DNA from: Streptomyces broussonetiae
GTDB lineage: Bacteria; Actinomycetota; Actinomycetes; Streptomycetales; Streptomycetaceae
Direction of reading: 5' to 3'
Length of the DNA: 64,000 nt
Assembly (NCBI RefSeq): GCF_009796285.1
Contig: NZ_CP047020.1
Span: forward strand, 8,804,001-8,868,000
The translations under genes were made by a program, and so were the position numbers. Positions 53,512 to 62,424 of the stretch are shown here, in pieces (the stretch's first letter is position 1; each line of letters starts with the position of its first letter). The notes beneath the pieces were generated by a model. It was not told the origin of the DNA and ran no database searches. It saw only the letters and a list, made by a program, of their open reading frames with translations.

Positions 53512-54423
53512 ATGGATCTGCACGGCAAGGTCGCCGTCGTCACCGGCAGCGGTCGCGGGCTCGGTCTGGCCTACGCCCGGGCCCTCGCCGCGGCCGGAGC
53601 CGCCGTCGTCGTCAACGACGTCGATCCCGGCGCGGTCGACGCGGCGGTGGACACCCTCACCTCCGCGGGCGGCAACGCCGTCGGCGTCGTGGCCGCAGTG
53701 GGCGACAGCGCGGCGGCCGAGCAGCTCGTCGAGACCGCGGTAAGGGAGTTCGGGCGGCTCGACGTCCTCGTCACCAACGCGGGCATCCTCCGCGACCGGG
53801 TGCTGTGGAAGATGACGGACGACGACTTCGACGCCGTTGTCAGGGTGCATCTGCGCGGCACCTTCACCTGTGCCCGTGCCGCGGCCGTGCGGATGCGCGA
53901 GCAGGGCAGTGGCGGCCGTATCGTGCTGATCTCCTCCCCGGCCGGCCAGCGGGGCAACTTCGGGCAGACCAACTACGCCGCCGCCAAGGCCGGGATCGTG
54001 GCGATGGCGCGGACCTGGGCGATGGAGCTGGCCAGGGCCGGCATCACCGTCAACGTGGTCGTCCCGGTCGCGGCCACCGAGATGACCAGGACCATCCCGG
54101 TCTTCGCGCCGCTCATCGAGGAGTCCGAACGCACCGGCACCCCCCTGCCGGACTGGCTGCGCAGGGACGAGGGGCTCGGCACCGTGCAGGACGTCGCGGG
54201 CCTGATCACCTTCCTCGCCTCGGACGCCGCCAAGGACATCACCGGCCAGGCCATCGGCATCGGCGGCGACCGGCTCGCCCTGTGGGCACACCCGCAGGAG
54301 AAGGCCGTCGCCTTCGCCGCCGGGGGCTGGAGCGCCGACGCCATCGCCGAGCACTGGCACGGCGGCGTGGGCGCCGAGCCCGAGACCTACGGCATCCCGG
54401 CTCCCCAGGCACCGGAGGCGTGA
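53512..54423 (+). CDS. SDR oxidoreductase, first gene of MarR-controlled operon
   Basis: The 303-residue SDR has cofactor loop VVTGSGRGLGLAYARALAAA, VNDVDPG (Asp, so NAD is favoured), NAG in VTNAGILRDR, and the active-site Ser and YAAAKAG. It resembles the hydroxyacyl-CoA dehydrogenase part of multifunctional enzyme 2 (NAGILRDRVLWKMTDDDFDA). AGGAAGAGG precedes ATG 53512. With the ligase and MaoC hydratase downstream it gives activation, hydration and oxidation steps of a beta-oxidation-like route. The next gene starts 1 base after the stop. Confidence 0.92.
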   Translation: MDLHGKVAVVTGSGRGLGLAYARALAAAGAAVVVNDVDPGAVDAAVDTLTSAGGNAVGVVAAVGDSAAAEQLVETAVREFGRLDVLVTNAGILRDRVLWKMTDDDFDAVVRVHLRGTFTCARAAAVRMREQGSGGRIVLISSPAGQRGNFGQTNYAAAKAGIVAMARTWAMELARAGITVNVVVPVAATEMTRTIPVFAPLIEESERTGTPLPDWLRRDEGLGTVQDVAGLITFLASDAAKDITGQAIGIGGDRLALWAHPQEKAVAFAAGGWSADAIAEHWHGGVGAEPETYGIPAPQAPEA

Positions 54424-54424
54424 C

Positions 54425-55312
54425 ATGGCCACCCCGGCGATCGATGTCAGCTCGCTGACCGCCATCGACGTCCACACCCACGCAGAGATCTCCAAGGACG
54501 GCCATGCGTCACTGAGCCCCGAACTCCTCGGCGCCTCCGCCGCGTACTTCAAGGCGCACGGCCACCGGCAGCCCACCATCGAGGAGATGGCCGCCCACTA
54601 CCGTGAACGCCGCATGGCCGCCGTGGTGTTCACCGTCGACGCCGAGCACGCCACCGGCCATCCCCGCATCCCCAACGAGGAGATCGCCGAGAGCTGCGCG
54701 GCCCACGCCGACGTCCTCGTCCCGTTCGCGAGCATCGACCCCCACAAGGGCCGCGCGGGCGTGCGCGAGGCCCGGCGGCTGGTCACGGAGTACGGCGTGC
54801 GCGGCTTCAAGTTCCACCCCAGCCTCCAGGGGTTCTCGCCGGACGACCGGATGGCCTATCCGTTGTACGAGGCCATCGAGGAACTCGGTGTCCCCGCGTT
54901 GTTCCACACCGGCCAGACCGGCATCGGCGCCGGTGTCCCCGGTGGCGGCGGGATCCGGCTGAAGCACTCCGATCCGATGCTCGTCGACGACGTGGCCGTG
55001 GACTTCCCCGAACTGCGCATCATCCTCGCGCACCCGTCGTTCCCCTGGCAGGACGAGGCCCTGGCCGTCGCCACGCACAAACCGCACGTGTACATCGACC
55101 TGTCGGGCTGGTCCCCGAAGTACTTCCCGCCGCAGCTGGTGCGGTACGCCAACACGCTGCTCAAGGACAAGGTGCTCTTCGGCTCCGACTACCCGGTCAT
55201 CACGCCCGACCGCTGGCTCGCCGACTTCGCCGGCCTCGACATCAAACCCGAGGTCAGGCCCAGGATCCTCAAGGACAACGCGGCCCGGCTGCTCGGCCTG
55301 CTCAAGGACTGA
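54425..55312 (+). CDS. Amidohydrolase-2 family (ACMSD-like) hydrolase/decarboxylase
   Basis: The 295-residue TIM barrel has AIDVHTHAEI (HxH metal motif), GFKFHPSLQGF, LFHTGQTG, ILAHPSFPWQDE (metal His) and LFGSDYPVITPDRW (metal Asp). This set is shared by 2-amino-3-carboxymuconate semialdehyde decarboxylase, gamma-resorcylate decarboxylase and 4-oxalomesaconate hydratase. A decarboxylase or ring-fission hydrolase acting on an aromatic-derived acid is therefore possible. It lies 1 base after the SDR stop and 32 bases before the ligase, in one operon. Confidence 0.9.
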   Translation: MATPAIDVSSLTAIDVHTHAEISKDGHASLSPELLGASAAYFKAHGHRQPTIEEMAAHYRERRMAAVVFTVDAEHATGHPRIPNEEIAESCAAHADVLVPFASIDPHKGRAGVREARRLVTEYGVRGFKFHPSLQGFSPDDRMAYPLYEAIEELGVPALFHTGQTGIGAGVPGGGGIRLKHSDPMLVDDVAVDFPELRIILAHPSFPWQDEALAVATHKPHVYIDLSGWSPKYFPPQLVRYANTLLKDKVLFGSDYPVITPDRWLADFAGLDIKPEVRPRILKDNAARLLGLLKD

Positions 55313-55344
55313 GGCCTGCGCAAGGCCTGATGGAGGGAGATGCC

Positions 55345-56868
55345 GTGCTGAACCAAGGCCTCGGCTCCTGGCCCGCGCGCCGGGCCCGCAAGACCCCGGA
55401 CCGCATCGCGGTCGTCCACGAGGACCAGGAGATCACCTACCGCGCACTGCACCAGCGGGTACTGCGCCTCGCCCACGCCCTGCGCGCCCTGGGCGTCGCA
55501 CGCGGCGACCGTGTCGCCTACCTCGGACCCAACCATCCCGCCTTCCTGGAGACCCTGTTCGCGGCCGGTGCGCTCGGCGCCGTCTTCGTGCCGCTCAACA
55601 CCCGCCTCACGGCACAGGAGTTGACGTACAACCTCAGCGACTCGGGCAGCACTGTCCTGGTGCACGGCCCCGAGCACGCCGCGCCGGCCGCGACCGCGGC
55701 GGCGGACGCGGGCGTGCGCCACCGCATCGCCCGTGCCCCGGACACCGCGGACACCCTCGACTACGACGGCCTGCTCGCCGGCGCCGGAACCGAGCCGCTG
55801 GACGAGGCCGTCGCCCCGGACGACCCCTGCATGATCATGTACACCTCCGGGACCACGGGCCGCCCCAAGGGCGCCGTCCTGTCCCACGCCAACATCATCT
55901 GGAACAGCGTCAACGTCCTGGTCGACACCGACCTGGCAGGCGACGAGGTCACCCTGGTCGTCGCCCCGCTGTTCCACACCGCCGCGCTCAACATGACCTG
56001 CCTGCCCACTTTCCTCAAGGGCGGCCGTGCCGTGCTGCTCGGCGCCTTCGACGCCGAGCAGGTGCTGGAGGTCATCGAGCGGCGGCGGGTGACGTACATG
56101 TTCGGGGTGCCCACGATGTACGACGCCCTGGCCGCCCGCCCCCGGTGGCCGACGGCGGACCTCTCCAGCCTGCGCACCCTGTGCTGCGGCGGCGCGCCGG
56201 TGCCCGCCCGCACCATCGACACCTATCTCGCGCGCGGACTGGCCTTCAGCCAGGGCTACGGGATGACCGAGGCCTCTCCGGGAGTCCTCTTCCTGGACCG
56301 GGAGCAGACCTCGGCGAAGGCGGGCTCCGCGGGCGTGCCGCACTTCTTCACCGACACGCGCGTGGTGCGCCCCGACGGCCACGAGGCGGCCCCGGGAGAG
56401 CGGGGCGAGATCCTCGTCAGCGGCCCGAACGTCATGGCCGGCTACTGGAACCGGCCCGCGGACACCCGGGCCGCCGTGACCGACGACGGCTGGCTGCGCA
56501 CCGGTGACGTGGCGCGGACCGACGACGACGGCTACGCCTATGTGGTCGACCGGGTCAAGGACATGTTCGTCTCGGGCGGCGAGAACGTGTACCCGGCCGA
56601 GGTCGAGGCCGCCCTGCTCACCCATCCCGCCGTCCGTGAATGCGCCGTCGTCGGTGTGCCGCACGACGTCTGGGGCGAGGTCGGCCACGCGGTCCTCGTC
56701 CTCGAGCCCGGGGCGCGGGCCGGCGCCGAGGAGATCCTCGCGCACGTACGGCCCCGGCTGGCCAAGTACAAGATCCCGAGGAGCCTGGTCTTCGCCGACA
56801 GCCTGCCCCGCACGGCCTCGGGAAAGATCGTCAAGGCCGCCGTGCGTGCGTCCTGCGTCCACCCCTGA
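55345..56868 (+). CDS. AMP-dependent acyl-CoA ligase
   Basis: The 507-residue ANL-superfamily ligase has P-loop MYTSGTTGRPKGAVLSHANI, GYGMTEASPG, YWNRPADT, WLRTGDVARTDDDGYAYVVD and the catalytic Lys in RTASGKIVKAAV. It activates a carboxylic acid to its CoA thioester. GTG 55345 is chosen because GGAGGGAG stands 5 bases before it. In the operon it would start the breakdown of an acid that the MaoC hydratase and SDR then process. Chain or ring preference cannot be told. Confidence 0.93.
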   Translation: MLNQGLGSWPARRARKTPDRIAVVHEDQEITYRALHQRVLRLAHALRALGVARGDRVAYLGPNHPAFLETLFAAGALGAVFVPLNTRLTAQELTYNLSDSGSTVLVHGPEHAAPAATAAADAGVRHRIARAPDTADTLDYDGLLAGAGTEPLDEAVAPDDPCMIMYTSGTTGRPKGAVLSHANIIWNSVNVLVDTDLAGDEVTLVVAPLFHTAALNMTCLPTFLKGGRAVLLGAFDAEQVLEVIERRRVTYMFGVPTMYDALAARPRWPTADLSSLRTLCCGGAPVPARTIDTYLARGLAFSQGYGMTEASPGVLFLDREQTSAKAGSAGVPHFFTDTRVVRPDGHEAAPGERGEILVSGPNVMAGYWNRPADTRAAVTDDGWLRTGDVARTDDDGYAYVVDRVKDMFVSGGENVYPAEVEAALLTHPAVRECAVVGVPHDVWGEVGHAVLVLEPGARAGAEEILAHVRPRLAKYKIPRSLVFADSLPRTASGKIVKAAVRASCVHP

Positions 56869-56922
56869 CCCGGCAACCGGCCGGACGGCTCCCCGACTTC
56901 CCTCACGAAAGGCGGACCTCCC

Positions 56923-57381
56923 ATGCCCCTGCACGCCGACGGCCTCGACGGCCTCCTCTCCCTGTCCGGCCGCGATCTCGGCCGCACCGACTGGCTGGAG
57001 ATCACCCAGGAGCGCGTCAACACCTTCGCCGACGCCACCGACGACCACCAGTGGATCCACACCGACCCGCAGCGGGCCGGTGCGGGGCCCTTCGGCGGTC
57101 CCATCGCCCACGGGTATCTCACCCTCTCCCTGGTCATTCCGCTCTTCGGTGACCTGCTGCGGATCAGCGGCATCTCCATGAGCGTCAACTACGGCCTGGA
57201 GAAGGTCCGTTTCCCCAGCCCCGTACCGGTCGGCGCGAAGATCCGGCTGCACGGCGCGGTCGACTCCGTGGAGCGGGTCAAGGGCAACGGCGTCCAGATG
57301 CTGGTGGCCTTCACCGTCGAGGTCGAGGGCAACGACAAACCGGCGTGCGTGGCACAGGCGGTGTACCGGCACTACGCCTGA
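56923..57381 (+). CDS. MaoC-like enoyl-CoA hydratase
   Basis: The 152-residue single hot-dog domain has the hydratase-2 motif NTFADATDDHQWIHTDPQRA (catalytic Asp and His), then FGGPIAHGYLTLSL. It hydrates an enoyl-CoA to the (R)-3-hydroxyacyl-CoA, which the operon's SDR could oxidise. It begins 54 bases after the ligase. A weak hairpin (CCCGGCCC with its inverse, 57392-57420) ends the operon. Confidence 0.92.
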   Translation: MPLHADGLDGLLSLSGRDLGRTDWLEITQERVNTFADATDDHQWIHTDPQRAGAGPFGGPIAHGYLTLSLVIPLFGDLLRISGISMSVNYGLEKVRFPSPVPVGAKIRLHGAVDSVERVKGNGVQMLVAFTVEVEGNDKPACVAQAVYRHYA

Positions 57382-57423
57382 CGTGCCGGAGCCCGGCCCG
57401 CCGAGTGGGGCAGGGCCGGGGAG

Positions 57424-58275
57424 CTAGCCTTCGCTGTCGCGCCCGGGGGAGCGGCCGTCGATGCGGTCGAGCAACGAACGGGCCTCGGCGGCGCGGTAAT
57501 GGTCCGGGCCCAGCACGGTCCGGCAGGCGTCGAGGGCGTCCGCGGCCCCGGCGCGGGCCTCGTCGGTGCGGCCCAGGCCCAACTGGGCGGTGGCGACGGC
57601 CAGTTCGACACCGCCCGTCTCCGCACGAGTGAGTTCGGGCAGGTCCCGGCGCAGCGCGCCGGCATGCTCGGCCTCGGTGAGCGCCTCCTCGTGGCGTCCC
57701 TGGCCGTTGAGGCTGCGGGCCAGGCCGAGGCGCAGGACCAGCGCGAGCCGGCCCTCGGCGAAGCGGCCGGCGAGCGCGTCACGGGCGATTGCCTCGGCCT
57801 CCTCATGGCGGCCCTGTGCGTTGAGGGCGAAGACCAGTCCGTTGCGGGCGGCCACGGCGACGAGTGGCAGGTGGGGCCCGGTGCCGCGGTCGGCGATGCG
57901 GGCGACGGCCGCGCACTCCGCCTCGCTCTCGGCGGACCGGTCGAGGGCCACCAAGGTCTGGGCGCGGTCCGAGCGGAGCTTCAGGGTCAGCAGGTGTTCG
58001 GCACCGAATATCCTGCCGAACACCGGCAGCAGCTCGTCGTACTGGGCAAGGGCCTCGGCGTGGCGGCCCTGCGCGCCCATCGCGACCGCGGCGATGCTCA
58101 GTGCCCGCGGTGCGTACGGGTCGTCACCGTGCAGCGCGGAGCGGGCCGAGGCGACCTCACGGGCCTCGGCCTCCGCCTCGGCGAACCGCCCGTCCTTGAG
58201 CAGGTCCATGGTCCGCGTCAGCGGAGACGCGGACCTTCCCGCGTCGTTTCGGCCACGGGGCCGGAAGAGTCTCAT
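57424..58275 (-). CDS. Tetratricopeptide-repeat protein
   Basis: The 283-residue all-helical protein has six or so TPR-like units (for example GRFAEAEAEAREVASARSAL, GRHAEALAQYDELLPVFGRI, GRHEEALTEAEHAGALRRDL), the kinesin-light-chain type spacing of 42 residues. It would be a scaffold or regulator. ATG 58275 sits 7 bases after TATGCT with no ribosome binding site, consistent with a leaderless mRNA. It has no clear functional partner and is convergent with the catabolic operon. Confidence 0.85.
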   Translation of the reverse strand: MRLFRPRGRNDAGRSASPLTRTMDLLKDGRFAEAEAEAREVASARSALHGDDPYAPRALSIAAVAMGAQGRHAEALAQYDELLPVFGRIFGAEHLLTLKLRSDRAQTLVALDRSAESEAECAAVARIADRGTGPHLPLVAVAARNGLVFALNAQGRHEEAEAIARDALAGRFAEGRLALVLRLGLARSLNGQGRHEEALTEAEHAGALRRDLPELTRAETGGVELAVATAQLGLGRTDEARAGAADALDACRTVLGPDHYRAAEARSLLDRIDGRSPGRDSEG

Positions 58276-58390
58276 GTCCGGAGCATACGAACGCCGGGCA
58301 CGCGGGTCCGAGGCGGTACCGGCGGTCGGCAAGGCCCGTGCTGCCCGGCGTCGCCCGCGCCCGGCCGGATCGCCGGACCCGCGGCCCGGA

Positions 58391-59002
58391 TCAGCCGGGC
58401 GGCAGGTGGTCGCCGCCGTCGGCCTGCAGGCCCGCGACCAGCAGCCGGACCAGCTCGCGGGCGTCGTAGCGGGTGTCGCTCTCCGCGCCGATGCAGAGGT
58501 TGCCGACGCCGCGCATGAGTTGGTAGGCCGTCAGGCCGGGGCGGATCTCACCGGCCGCCGCCGCGGCGTCGAGCAACTCGGTGCAGACCGGCAGGAGGCG
58601 GTCGAGGAAGTGGGTGTGCAGCGCCTCGAAGCCGGCGCTGTCCGAGCGCAGTACGGCGGCGAGACCGTGCTTGGTGACCAGGAAGTCCACGAAGAGGTCG
58701 ATCCAGCGGCCGAGCGCGGTGTGAGCACTCGTACCGCTCGCCAGCAGCTCGGGACCGGCCTGCGCGAGGCTCTCCACCTGGTGCCGGTAGACGGCGATGA
58801 TCAGGTCCGCGCGGGTCGGGAAGTGGCGGTAGATGGTGCCCAGTCCGACTCCCGCCCGGGTCGCGATGTCGCGCACCGGTGCTTCCACGCCCGACGTGAC
58901 GAACACCGCCGCCGCTGCGTCGAGCAACGTCTCCTTGTTGCGCACGGCGTCCCTGCGCCTGGCCTGCGCCCCGCGCCCCGCTCCGTCGTCGCCGTCGTGC
59001 AC
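58391..59002 (-). CDS. TetR-family repressor of an F420-type oxidoreductase
   Basis: The 203-residue repressor has helix-turn-helix APVRDIATRAGVGLGTIYRH at residues 30-55 and a larger ligand domain. The start is taken as GTG 59002 because GGAGGGAG lies 7 bases upstream; upstream ATGs lack it. Two palindromes CGGAAC-N3-GTTCCG lie between it and the divergent LLM-type oxidoreductase gene. Confidence 0.9.
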   Translation of the reverse strand: MHDGDDGAGRGAQARRRDAVRNKETLLDAAAAVFVTSGVEAPVRDIATRAGVGLGTIYRHFPTRADLIIAVYRHQVESLAQAGPELLASGTSAHTALGRWIDLFVDFLVTKHGLAAVLRSDSAGFEALHTHFLDRLLPVCTELLDAAAAAGEIRPGLTAYQLMRGVGNLCIGAESDTRYDARELVRLLVAGLQADGGDHLPPG

Positions 59003-59053
59003 CGCGCCGCTCCCTCCACGGCATGCCCGGCCGCCCTGGCACGCCTTGCTAAA

Positions 59054-59095
59054 CGGAACGGTGTTCCGTATCTTCGTTTCCGGAACATGGTTCCG
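59054..59095. promoter_or_regulatory. Twin TetR operators CGGAAC-N3-GTTCCG
   Basis: Two perfect 6-3-6 palindromes lie at 59054-59068 and 59081-59095, with centres 27 bases apart. They stand 52 to 94 bases from the TetR start and about 90 to 134 bases before the oxidoreductase start, suiting cooperative binding by a TetR dimer pair. Confidence 0.85.
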
Positions 59096-59187
59096 CTTGC
59101 CCATGGTGGCAGAGCGAGCGCCGGCAGCCAAGTCATGCCCGCGTCGCCACGCTCCCTTCGTACCGAGAAGACAGGAGACCCACGGTC

Positions 59188-60063
59188 ATGCCGCACACAC
59201 CCCGGCCCCGCTTCGGCATCATGACCGCTCCGATGCAGGTGACGTACGACGACATCGTGCGGGTCTGGCGCGAGGCGGACGCGATCGCGCAGATCGAGCA
59301 CGCCTGGCTCTTCGACCACCTCATGCCGATCGTCGGAGACCCGCGCGGACCGATCTTCGAAGGCTGGACACTGCTCGCGGCCCTGGCCGCGCAGACCCGT
59401 CGCCTGCGCCTCGGCCTGCTGGTCACCAGCAACCGCTTCCGGCCGCCCGCGATGCTGGCCAAGATCGCCACGACCGTCGACGTCGTCTCCGGCGGACGGC
59501 TCGACTTCGGCATCGGTGTCGGCTCGCGACCGAACCCGCCCGAGGCCCGCCGCGAGTACCCGGCCCACGGACTGCCCTTCCAGGACACCGGGCACGCCGT
59601 CGAGAGCCTCGCCGAGGCCTGCACGCTGATCCGCCGCCTGTGGACCGAGCCGGAACCCTTCGACTTCCACGGCACCCACCACCACCTCGCCGGCGCGTAC
59701 GGCAGCCCCAAGCCCGTGCAGCGCCCCCACCCGCCGATCCTCGTCGGCGGCCGGGCCTCCGCCACCCTCCGCGTGGCCGCCGAGCACGCGGACCTGTGGA
59801 ACATCCCCGGCGGCGACACCGCCGACGTCGTGCGCCGAAGCGCCCTGCTGGACCGCTACTGCACCGAGATCGGCCGCGACCCGGCCACCCTCACGCGCTC
59901 GATCCACCTGCCCGTCTCCTACGACCGGCCCGGCCGCACCCGGGCCGCGATCGCCGAGGCGGTCGACGCCGGCTTCGGGCACGTCGTCCTCGGGCTGCCG
60001 GCGCCGTATCCGGCCGGAGTCGCCCAGTGGGTGACCGACGAGGTGATCAAGCCGTCGGCCTAG
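59188..60063 (+). CDS. LLM-class F420-dependent oxidoreductase
   Basis: The 291-residue luciferase-like TIM barrel has HAWLFDHLMPIVGDPRGPIF, LGLLVTSNRFRPPAMLAKI and SGGRLDFGIGVGSRPNPPEA, the cofactor-binding blocks of F420-dependent LLM enzymes in actinobacteria. It would reduce or oxidise a small molecule with coenzyme F420. Control by the divergent TetR through the twin operators is inferred. GAAGACAGGAGA precedes ATG 59188. Confidence 0.9.
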   Translation: MPHTPRPRFGIMTAPMQVTYDDIVRVWREADAIAQIEHAWLFDHLMPIVGDPRGPIFEGWTLLAALAAQTRRLRLGLLVTSNRFRPPAMLAKIATTVDVVSGGRLDFGIGVGSRPNPPEARREYPAHGLPFQDTGHAVESLAEACTLIRRLWTEPEPFDFHGTHHHLAGAYGSPKPVQRPHPPILVGGRASATLRVAAEHADLWNIPGGDTADVVRRSALLDRYCTEIGRDPATLTRSIHLPVSYDRPGRTRAAIAEAVDAGFGHVVLGLPAPYPAGVAQWVTDEVIKPSA

Positions 60064-60145
60064 GACCTGGCCGTTCCGGGAGGAGGAACGGCGTCACCTG
60101 TCACAGACCCGGCCGCTGCCCGGCCGCTGCCCTGTCCTGTTGGTG

Positions 60146-60285
60146 TGCGCATCGGCGCTCACCGGAGAGGGGCTGGAGCAGGCCGTCAAGGGCGCGGACG
60201 TGGTCGTGGACGTCTCCAACTCGCCGTCGTTCGAGACCGAGGCGGCGCTGGACTTCTTCACGCGCTCGGTGCGGAACAGCAGGGC
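60146..60285 (+). pseudogene. Fragment of an NmrA-like NAD(P)-binding gene
   Basis: The frame reads CASALTGEGLEQAVKGADVV, then VDVSNSPSFETEAALDFFTR and SVRNS. This is the characteristic stretch after the Rossmann start of NmrA/SDR_a5-type proteins (TLTGEGL...GADVVVDVSNSPSFE). The N-terminal cofactor loop and all later parts are absent. Both ends lose sense abruptly, so it is a remnant. Confidence 0.75.
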
Positions 60286-60840
60286 GGCCCGCGTCGGTCA
60301 AGGGCGGTCGCTCGTCCATGGTGCCGATGCCTTTCCCGGGTCGGCCGTCGTACGGTGCTCACCACGGTGCTCATGCGTGCGGAAGTGGCCCTCGGGGACA
60401 GTGTGCCCAGGCCGGGGTCCAGGCCGCGCCCCGAAGAGGGCGAACCGCCCGGAGTGCAGGTGGCGGCGGAGCGCGGTGAGTGCCGGGTGCGGGTTGCCGC
60501 GGTGCCACAGCGGCGAGTGCGGGTGGACCGGTTCCCGATCGTGCAGGGCGATACGGCGCAGTCCGTGGCCCGCTCGCCGTACCGCGACCGGAAGGAGACG
60601 GCCGCGCACGGCGCGGCCCACCCGCGCGCTCGCCGGCGCCGGCCCGGACGCGCCGGATCCGGTCCGGCTCGTCGGTGAACTCGTCGTGAAGGAGACCGAG
60701 TTCGCAAGGTGGCCGCCGCCGTGCGCCTGCACCCCATGGCGATCTGCGGTACCGGCGGCCCATGCCCGGTCATCCACCACGCGACACCGGGGGAACCCCC
60801 GAGCGCGACGCGATGCCGCTGCCGGACGTGGTCCCGCAGG
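60286..60840. other. Non-coding or decayed stretch
   Basis: About 550 bases between the NmrA remnant and the pirin stop. Frames here give Arg/Pro/His-rich strings with no family motif; a short coding-like segment at 60660-60705 (LVGELVVKETEFA) stands alone. It probably holds more decayed sequence, but I cannot name it. Confidence 0.4.
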
Positions 60841-61821
60841 TCAGCGCACCCGTCCGCGTGGTTTCAGCGGGACGTGCGGCAGTTCCGGCGCGGGGAGCGG
60901 GTCACCGTCGTAACCCTTCACCTCGCCGAACCGCGTCCCCGTCATCCAGTCCTCGCGAGCCTGGGCGATGTCGGCGTGCGAGCGGCCGATGAAGTTCCAC
61001 CACATGACGATCTCCTCGCCGAACGGCGGGCCGCCGAGCAGGACGGCGCGAGCCGGGGTGTCGGAGTCGTTGGTGAGGGTGAGGGCGGAGGCGCCGTCGG
61101 GGACATACCCCAACTCGGCCGGACGCAACGGGGTTTCGGCGGCGCTGAGATGACCCTGGTCGACGAGGACGCCGTGCTCGAAGGCGGGATCGACGGGCAG
61201 CGTGAGCCCGGCGTGGGGTTCGAGGACGATCTCGGCGCCGAGGAGAGGAGTGAAGGTCCGTACGGGAGAGGCCGATCCGGCGAGGGAGCCGAGGAAGACG
61301 CGGAGCACGGCGCCTTCGAGACGCACCGGCTCGGGCACGTGGTGCTGGAAGTCCCGGGCAGTGTGCCGGTGTTGCTCGGGCAGGGCCACCCAGAGCTGGA
61401 CGCCGTGCAGGACGGTGGTCCCAGGCGTGGACACCTCGGAGTGGCTGATGCCGTGGCCGCCGGTCATGAGGTTCAGCTCGCCGGGCCGTACGAAGGCGTG
61501 GCTGCCGAGGCTGTCCCGGTGCTCGATCTCGCCGCTGAACAGCCAGCTGACCGTCTGCAGCCCGGTGTGCGGATGGGGGGCGACGTCCATGCCACCGGTG
61601 GCGGCGACGTCGTCGGGGCCGTAGTGGTCGGCGAAGCACCAGGCGCCGATCAGGCTTCGGGCCCGCTGGGGCAGTGTGCGTCGGACCGTCATCGCGCGGG
61701 GTCCGCCCAACGGTACGTCGCGCGGCGTGAGTACCTCGACCCGCGCGGCCGTGTCGGTGTGGTCCGTCTCGGCGGGGGAGCCGCAGCGCATCTCGGCGGG
61801 CCTCGCCTCGGTGTTGCTCAC
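60841..61821 (-). CDS. Pirin-family cupin protein
   Basis: The 326-residue bicupin has the pirin iron site in DVAPHPHTGLQTVSWLFSGE then IEHRDSLG, and NLMTGGHGISHSE (metal His residues in HPH and the Glu). Pirins act as iron-dependent redox sensors or quercetin dioxygenases. The start is GTG 61821 with GGAGGTG 9 bases upstream. It diverges from an AhpD-type gene across an A/T-rich region with an inverted repeat. Confidence 0.9.
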   Translation of the reverse strand: MSNTEARPAEMRCGSPAETDHTDTAARVEVLTPRDVPLGGPRAMTVRRTLPQRARSLIGAWCFADHYGPDDVAATGGMDVAPHPHTGLQTVSWLFSGEIEHRDSLGSHAFVRPGELNLMTGGHGISHSEVSTPGTTVLHGVQLWVALPEQHRHTARDFQHHVPEPVRLEGAVLRVFLGSLAGSASPVRTFTPLLGAEIVLEPHAGLTLPVDPAFEHGVLVDQGHLSAAETPLRPAELGYVPDGASALTLTNDSDTPARAVLLGGPPFGEEIVMWWNFIGRSHADIAQAREDWMTGTRFGEVKGYDGDPLPAPELPHVPLKPRGRVR

Positions 61822-61843
61822 GAGTCCGCACCTCCGTCCATAT

Positions 61844-61864
61844 TAGTTTTATATTCAACAACTA
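61844..61864. promoter_or_regulatory. Inverted repeat TAGTT-N11-AACTA in A/T-rich divergent promoter
   Basis: The arms TAGTT and AACTA flank 11 bases within a 30-base A/T-rich island between the pirin and AhpD genes. A regulator controlling both is likely, and its gene is not adjacent. Confidence 0.5.
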
Positions 61865-61941
61865 TGTGCGATCATAGCCCCGAGACCGGATCCGCGCACC
61901 TCCTGGCGGGAGCCCGGTCACCGCGAACGGAGGAGTCCAGG

Positions 61942-62424
61942 TTGACCAGTCCCGTCCCGTCCGGCGCCACCCGGCGGATCTTCATCGACAAGCAGAGCCC
62001 CAAGTCCTACCACGCACTGCTGCAGACGTCCGAGGCGGTGCGGGCGGCAGCCGCCGACGCCGGCCTGGAGCGCACCCTGGTGGAGCTGGTCAACCTGCGT
62101 GTCTCGCAGATCAACGGCTGTGCCTACTGCCTGCACGTGCACACCCGGGCCGCGTTGCGCGCGGGGGACACGCCGGAGCGCCTCGGCGTCCTCGCCGCCT
62201 GGCGGGAGACCGAACTGTTCACGCCCGCCGAGCGGGCCGCGCTGGCGCTCGCCGAGGCGACCACCGCGGCGGCGGACGGTGAACGCCAGGACGCGGCCTA
62301 CGCGGCGGCGCGGGACGTGCTCACCGACGACCAGACGGCGGCGGTGATCTGGGTGGCCATCACCATCAACGCCTTCAACCGGGTCTCGATCATGAGCGGA
62401 CACCCGGTGCGGCAGGAGCACTGA
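61942..62424 (+). CDS. AhpD-like carboxymuconolactone decarboxylase-family protein
   Basis: The 160-residue alkylhydroperoxidase-D fold has the redox motif NGCAYCLHVHTRAA (Cys-x-x-Cys with His). Such proteins reduce peroxides or act as decarboxylases. The start is TTG 61942 because GGAGGAG lies 6 bases before it. It is divergent from pirin; the pair is a common oxidative-stress unit in actinobacteria. Confidence 0.9.
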   Translation: MTSPVPSGATRRIFIDKQSPKSYHALLQTSEAVRAAAADAGLERTLVELVNLRVSQINGCAYCLHVHTRAALRAGDTPERLGVLAAWRETELFTPAERAALALAEATTAAADGERQDAAYAAARDVLTDDQTAAVIWVAITINAFNRVSIMSGHPVRQEH

